Origin: Agromyces hippuratus | Lineage (GTDB): Bacteria > Actinomycetota > Actinomycetes > Actinomycetales > Microbacteriaceae | Assembly: GCF_013410355.1 (NCBI RefSeq) | Contig: NZ_JACCFI010000001.1 | Location: 930,001-994,000 of the forward strand | DNA: 64,000 nt | Direction of reading: 5' to 3' | Shown: piece after piece, positions 61,307-64,000 of the stretch | Layout of the letters: each line of letters starts with the position of its first letter | How positions within the stretch are numbered: the first letter of the stretch is position 1 | Position numbers and translations under genes: made by a program | The notes under the pieces: generated by a model | The model's input: the letters and a program-made list of their open reading frames with translations, nothing else | Database searches by the model: none | Told to the model about the DNA's origin: nothing

Positions 61307-63444
61307 TGACCGACTACACGAAGATCGACTTCGACTCGCTCGCCGCCCTCTCCGACGACGAGGTCGTCACGCACTCCTTCGTGCGCGACGTGCCGATCTC
61401 GGGCGGCAAGACGCTCGCCCTCGTCACGCTCGACAACGGCCGCGACCACACCCGCCCGAACACCCTCGGTCCGGTGTCGCTGCTCGAGTACGCGAAGACC
61501 CTCGACGAGCTGAAGGCGCGCGCTGCAGCAGGCGAGATCCACGCCGTGGCGATCACGGGCAAGCCGTTCATCCTCGCTGCGGGCGCCGACCTGTCGAAGG
61601 TCGCCGAGATCCCCGACCGCGAGACCGCCCGCAAGATGGGCCAGCTCGGCCACTTCGCGCTCGGCAAGGCCTCCGAGCTCGGTGTGCCGTCGTTCGTGTT
61701 CATCAACGGCCTCGCCCTCGGCGGCGGCCTCGAGATCGCACTGAACGCCGACTACCGCACGGTGGATGCCTCGGTGCCCGCAGTCGCCCTGCCCGAGGTC
61801 TTCCTCGGCCTCATCCCCGGTTGGGGCGGCGCCTACCTGCTGCCGAACCTGATCGGCATCGAGAACGCCCTCAAGGTCGTCATCGAGAACCCGCTGAAGC
61901 AGAACCGCACGATGAAGGCCGACGACGTGATGGAGCTCGGCATCGCCGACGCGAAGTTCGACTCGGTCGCGTTCCTCGAGGACTCGATCAAGTGGGCCGA
62001 CGGCGTCATCTCGGGCCGCATCAAGGTGAAGCGCCCGAACGAGCCCGGCAAGGTCGAGCGCCTCGTGAAGTGGGATGCCGCGATCGCGATCGCCACGAAG
62101 ATGCTGAAGAGCCGCATCGGCTCGGTGCCGAAGTCGCCGTACGCGGCGCTCGACCTCATGAGGGCCGCCAAGAGCGGCACGAAGGCCGAGGGCTTCGAGC
62201 GCGAAGACGACGTGCTCTCCGAGCTCATCGTCGGCGATCAGCTGCAGGCCTCGATCTACGCCTTCAACCTCGTGCAGAAGCGCGCGAAGCGCCCCGCCGG
62301 TGCGCCCGACAAGGCGATCGCGAAGAAGGTCACCAAGGTCGGCGTCCTCGGGGCCGGCTACATGGCGAGCCAGCTCGCCCTGCTGTTCGTGCGCCGCCTG
62401 CGGGTGCCGGTGGTCATCACCGACATCGACCAGGCACGCGTCGACAAGGGCGTCGCCTACATCGGCGAAGAGATCGACAAGCTCCTCGAGAAGGGCCGCA
62501 TCTCCCCCGATGAGGCGAACCGCCTGAAGGCGCTCGTCACGGGCACCACCGAGAAGGCCGACTTCGCCGACTGCGACTGGGTCATCGAGGCCGTCTTCGA
62601 AGAACTCGAGATCAAGCAGAACGTCTTCGCCGAGGTGGAGCAGTTCATCTCGCCCGAGGCCGTGCTCGCCACGAACACCTCGTCGCTGTCGGTCGAGCAG
62701 ATCGGCGCGAAGCTCGCGCACCCCGAGCGCCTGGTGGGCTTCCACTTCTTCACCCCGGTCGCGGTCATGCCGCTGATCGAGGTCGTGAAGACGCCGCACA
62801 CCGATGAGGCGACGCTGTCGACCGCCATGGTCACCGCGAAGAACCTGCGCAAGAACGCGGTCATCACGGCAGACACCCCCGGGTTCGTCGTCAACCGGCT
62901 CCTCGCCGTGCTGCTCGGCGAGGCGATGCGGGCCGTCGACGAGGGCACCTCGTTCCAGACCGTCGACGAGGCGATCGCCCCGCTCGGCCTGCCCATGGCA
63001 CCTTCGGTGCTGCTCGACCTCGTGGGCCTGAAGGTCGGGGCGCACGTGCTCGACACCCACCACGCTGCGTTCCCCGACCGGTTCTACCGCAGCGAGAACC
63101 TGCACAAGCTCGCCGACTACGGCAAGCTGCTCGACAAGGACGACAAGGGCAAGGTCAAGGGCTTCGACAAGGGCGCCCTGAAGATCGTCGCCGGCGGTAA
63201 GAACCCCCGCTCGGCCGACGAGATCCTCGTGGCCCTGCAAGACGGCCTCGCCCGTGAGGTGCGCCTCATGCTCGACGGTGGTGTCGTGGCGGCTGCAGAG
63301 GACATCGACCTCTGCATGGTGCTCGGCGCCGGCTTCCCGTTCCAGATGGGCGGCCTGACGCCGTACCTCGACCGGGTCGGCGCGTCCGAGCGCGTCTTCG
63401 GCGACACGTTCCACCACCCGACCATCACGGGTGTGGGCGCGTAG
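61306..63444 (+). CDS. fadB: Fatty-acid oxidation multifunctional enzyme (enoyl-CoA hydratase / 3-hydroxyacyl-CoA dehydrogenase)
   Basis: A 712-residue alpha subunit. The crotonase half (about 25-240) has the oxyanion-hole segments FILAAGADLSKV and GLALGGGLEIALNADYR. The dehydrogenase half has the NAD loop VGVLGAGYMASQLALLF near residue 345, NTSSLSVEQIGAKLAHPERL and the catalytic His in GFHFFTPVAVMPLIE. This is the long actinobacterial FadB partner of FadA. A strong terminator follows the stop. Confidence 0.95.
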   Translation: MTDYTKIDFDSLAALSDDEVVTHSFVRDVPISGGKTLALVTLDNGRDHTRPNTLGPVSLLEYAKTLDELKARAAAGEIHAVAITGKPFILAAGADLSKVAEIPDRETARKMGQLGHFALGKASELGVPSFVFINGLALGGGLEIALNADYRTVDASVPAVALPEVFLGLIPGWGGAYLLPNLIGIENALKVVIENPLKQNRTMKADDVMELGIADAKFDSVAFLEDSIKWADGVISGRIKVKRPNEPGKVERLVKWDAAIAIATKMLKSRIGSVPKSPYAALDLMRAAKSGTKAEGFEREDDVLSELIVGDQLQASIYAFNLVQKRAKRPAGAPDKAIAKKVTKVGVLGAGYMASQLALLFVRRLRVPVVITDIDQARVDKGVAYIGEEIDKLLEKGRISPDEANRLKALVTGTTEKADFADCDWVIEAVFEELEIKQNVFAEVEQFISPEAVLATNTSSLSVEQIGAKLAHPERLVGFHFFTPVAVMPLIEVVKTPHTDEATLSTAMVTAKNLRKNAVITADTPGFVVNRLLAVLLGEAMRAVDEGTSFQTVDEAIAPLGLPMAPSVLLDLVGLKVGAHVLDTHHAAFPDRFYRSENLHKLADYGKLLDKDDKGKVKGFDKGALKIVAGGKNPRSADEILVALQDGLAREVRLMLDGGVVAAAEDIDLCMVLGAGFPFQMGGLTPYLDRVGASERVFGDTFHHPTITGVGA

Positions 63445-63461
63445 CCTCGAAGCCACCTCAC

Positions 63462-63495
63462 AGAAACGGCCCCCGGCATGCCGGGGGCCGTTTCT
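63462..63495. terminator. Perfect 16-bp palindromic terminator after fadB
   Basis: AGAAACGGCCCCCGGC-at-GCCGGGGGCCGTTTCT, followed by CTCTCTG on the plus strand. Symmetric, so it would act on either strand. Confidence 0.85.
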
Positions 63496-63508
63496 CTCTG
63501 CTCGGAGC

Positions 63509-63856
63509 ATGACGAAGTTCCAGTACTCCGTCGCTTCGAGCCTCGACGGATTCATCGCCGACGAACATCATGGGCTCGGTTGGTTGCGATCCAGGTCCGG
63601 CGACGTCCTCCCGATCGCCGACGCCGCACGAGCGGAGGCCGGCGAGCGGAACGTCTGGATCGTCGGCGGCGGACCGATCGCCGCCGAGTTCCTCGAGGTG
63701 GAACGGCTCGACGAACTGCTCGTCACGTACATGCCGGTGGCACTCGGCCGTGGCAGACCGCTCCTGCCAGTCGCAACGGCGACCCCGCGCTTCACGCTCG
63801 TCCGAACGACGCCGTTCCCGAACGGCGCGGTCGAGCACGTCTACCGAACGGGTTGA
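63509..63856 (+). pseudogene. RibD C-terminal/DHFR-like reductase with an internal deletion
   Basis: The 115-residue frame starts like family members (TKFQYSVASSLDGFIADEHH, then GLGWL) and resumes near GERNVWIVGGGPIAAEFLEV through LDELLVTYMPVALGRGRPLL. Full-length relatives are about 180 residues; the roughly 65-75 residues between GLGWL and the GERNVW segment, including much of the central sheet, are missing without a frameshift. It is therefore probably a decaying gene, though a minimal functional fold cannot be excluded. GGAG lies four bases before the ATG. Confidence 0.7.
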
Positions 63857-63869
63857 CGTCGGGAGATCG

Positions 63870-64000
63870 TCAGACGCGCGGCTGCGGGCTCGTGTCGGTC
63901 GAAACGCCCGCTTCGGCGCCGGCACCGCGGGCGTGCGGCAGCTTCGAGCCGAGCACCATGGCAGTGACGTCGCGTGCGATGTGCTGCGGGGTGAGCCCCA
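63870..64000 (-). CDS. dxs: 1-deoxy-D-xylulose-5-phosphate synthase, last 42 codons
   Basis: Only the C-terminus is in the window: GLTPQHIARDVTAMVLGSKL followed by a Ala/Gly/Thr-rich tail ending in PQPRV. GLTPQ-x-IARD is typical of the actinobacterial Dxs C-terminus, and Mycobacterium has DUF3000-rnd-dxs1 in the same order and orientation. The enzyme starts the MEP isoprenoid pathway. Identification rests on a short tail plus context. Confidence 0.75.
   Translation of the reverse strand, partial: GLTPQHIARDVTAMVLGSKLPHARGAGAEAGVSTDTSPQPRV

Overview
The window is GC-rich chromosomal DNA of an actinobacterium, most probably a member of the Microbacteriaceae (Micrococcales; I cannot fix the genus). 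The evidence is gene order: pyrR-pyrB-pyrC-(membrane protein)-carA-carB-pyrF-mihF/gmk-rpoZ-coaBC-metK-priA, the aro-nusB-efp block, secDF-yajC-ruvBAC-yebC-pdxST-thrS, and DUF3000-rnd-dxs all follow the actinobacterial core order known from Mycobacterium. Other support comes from a helicase-dead PriA, a type II AroQ, a guanylate kinase fused to an mIHF domain, and near-universal G/C third codon positions. It is almost entirely core genome: I see no insertion sequence, prophage, CRISPR array or rRNA.

Layout. 1-13306 (minus): one tightly overlapped run from pyrR to priA, i.e. pyrimidine biosynthesis, nucleotide kinase, RNA polymerase omega, CoA and SAM synthesis, and the 5' part of priA, headed by a PyrR-type RNA element. 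13428-14604: two convergent membrane-protein genes. 14828-27195 (minus): nusB, efp, aroQ, aroB, aroK, aroC, aroE, mltG, ruvX and alaS, interrupted by a plus-strand secreted phytase-like/GDPD fusion at 16516-18771. 27250-29874 (minus): a small membrane protein, rpsD, rarA. 30050-32859 (plus): membrane cyclophilin, DUF349 protein, AbiEi-like protein. 32838-41491 (minus): rel, secF, secD, yajC, ruvB, ruvA, ruvC, yebC. 41552-46893: hemerythrin-like and DUF1697 proteins, then a vitamin B6 locus with pdxS-pdxT diverging from pdxR-pdxY. 46922-49431 (minus): HIT protein and thrS. 49554-52857: the only accessory-looking stretch, with two unrecognised proteins, four tRNA genes (Val-GAC, Cys, Gly on minus; Val-CAC on plus), a VOC protein and an orphan PemK/MazF-like protein. 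52901-64000: amt with an upstream GlnR-type box, zapE, sseA-sufE, an alpha/beta hydrolase, DUF3000-rnd, fadA-fadB, a shortened RibD-like reductase and the 3' end of dxs.

The observations I consider most worth checking are in the B6 locus (two tandem overlapping mini-ORFs within palindromic repeats coupled to pdxS; a pdxR gene with no ATG/GTG/TTG start upstream of its DNA-binding domain; paired operator-like repeats), the GlnR box at amt, the PyrR RNA switch, a recurrent leaderless-promoter architecture (-10 hexamer 6-7 nt before the start codon) and a strongly over-represented GGATGCC/GGCATCC heptamer.
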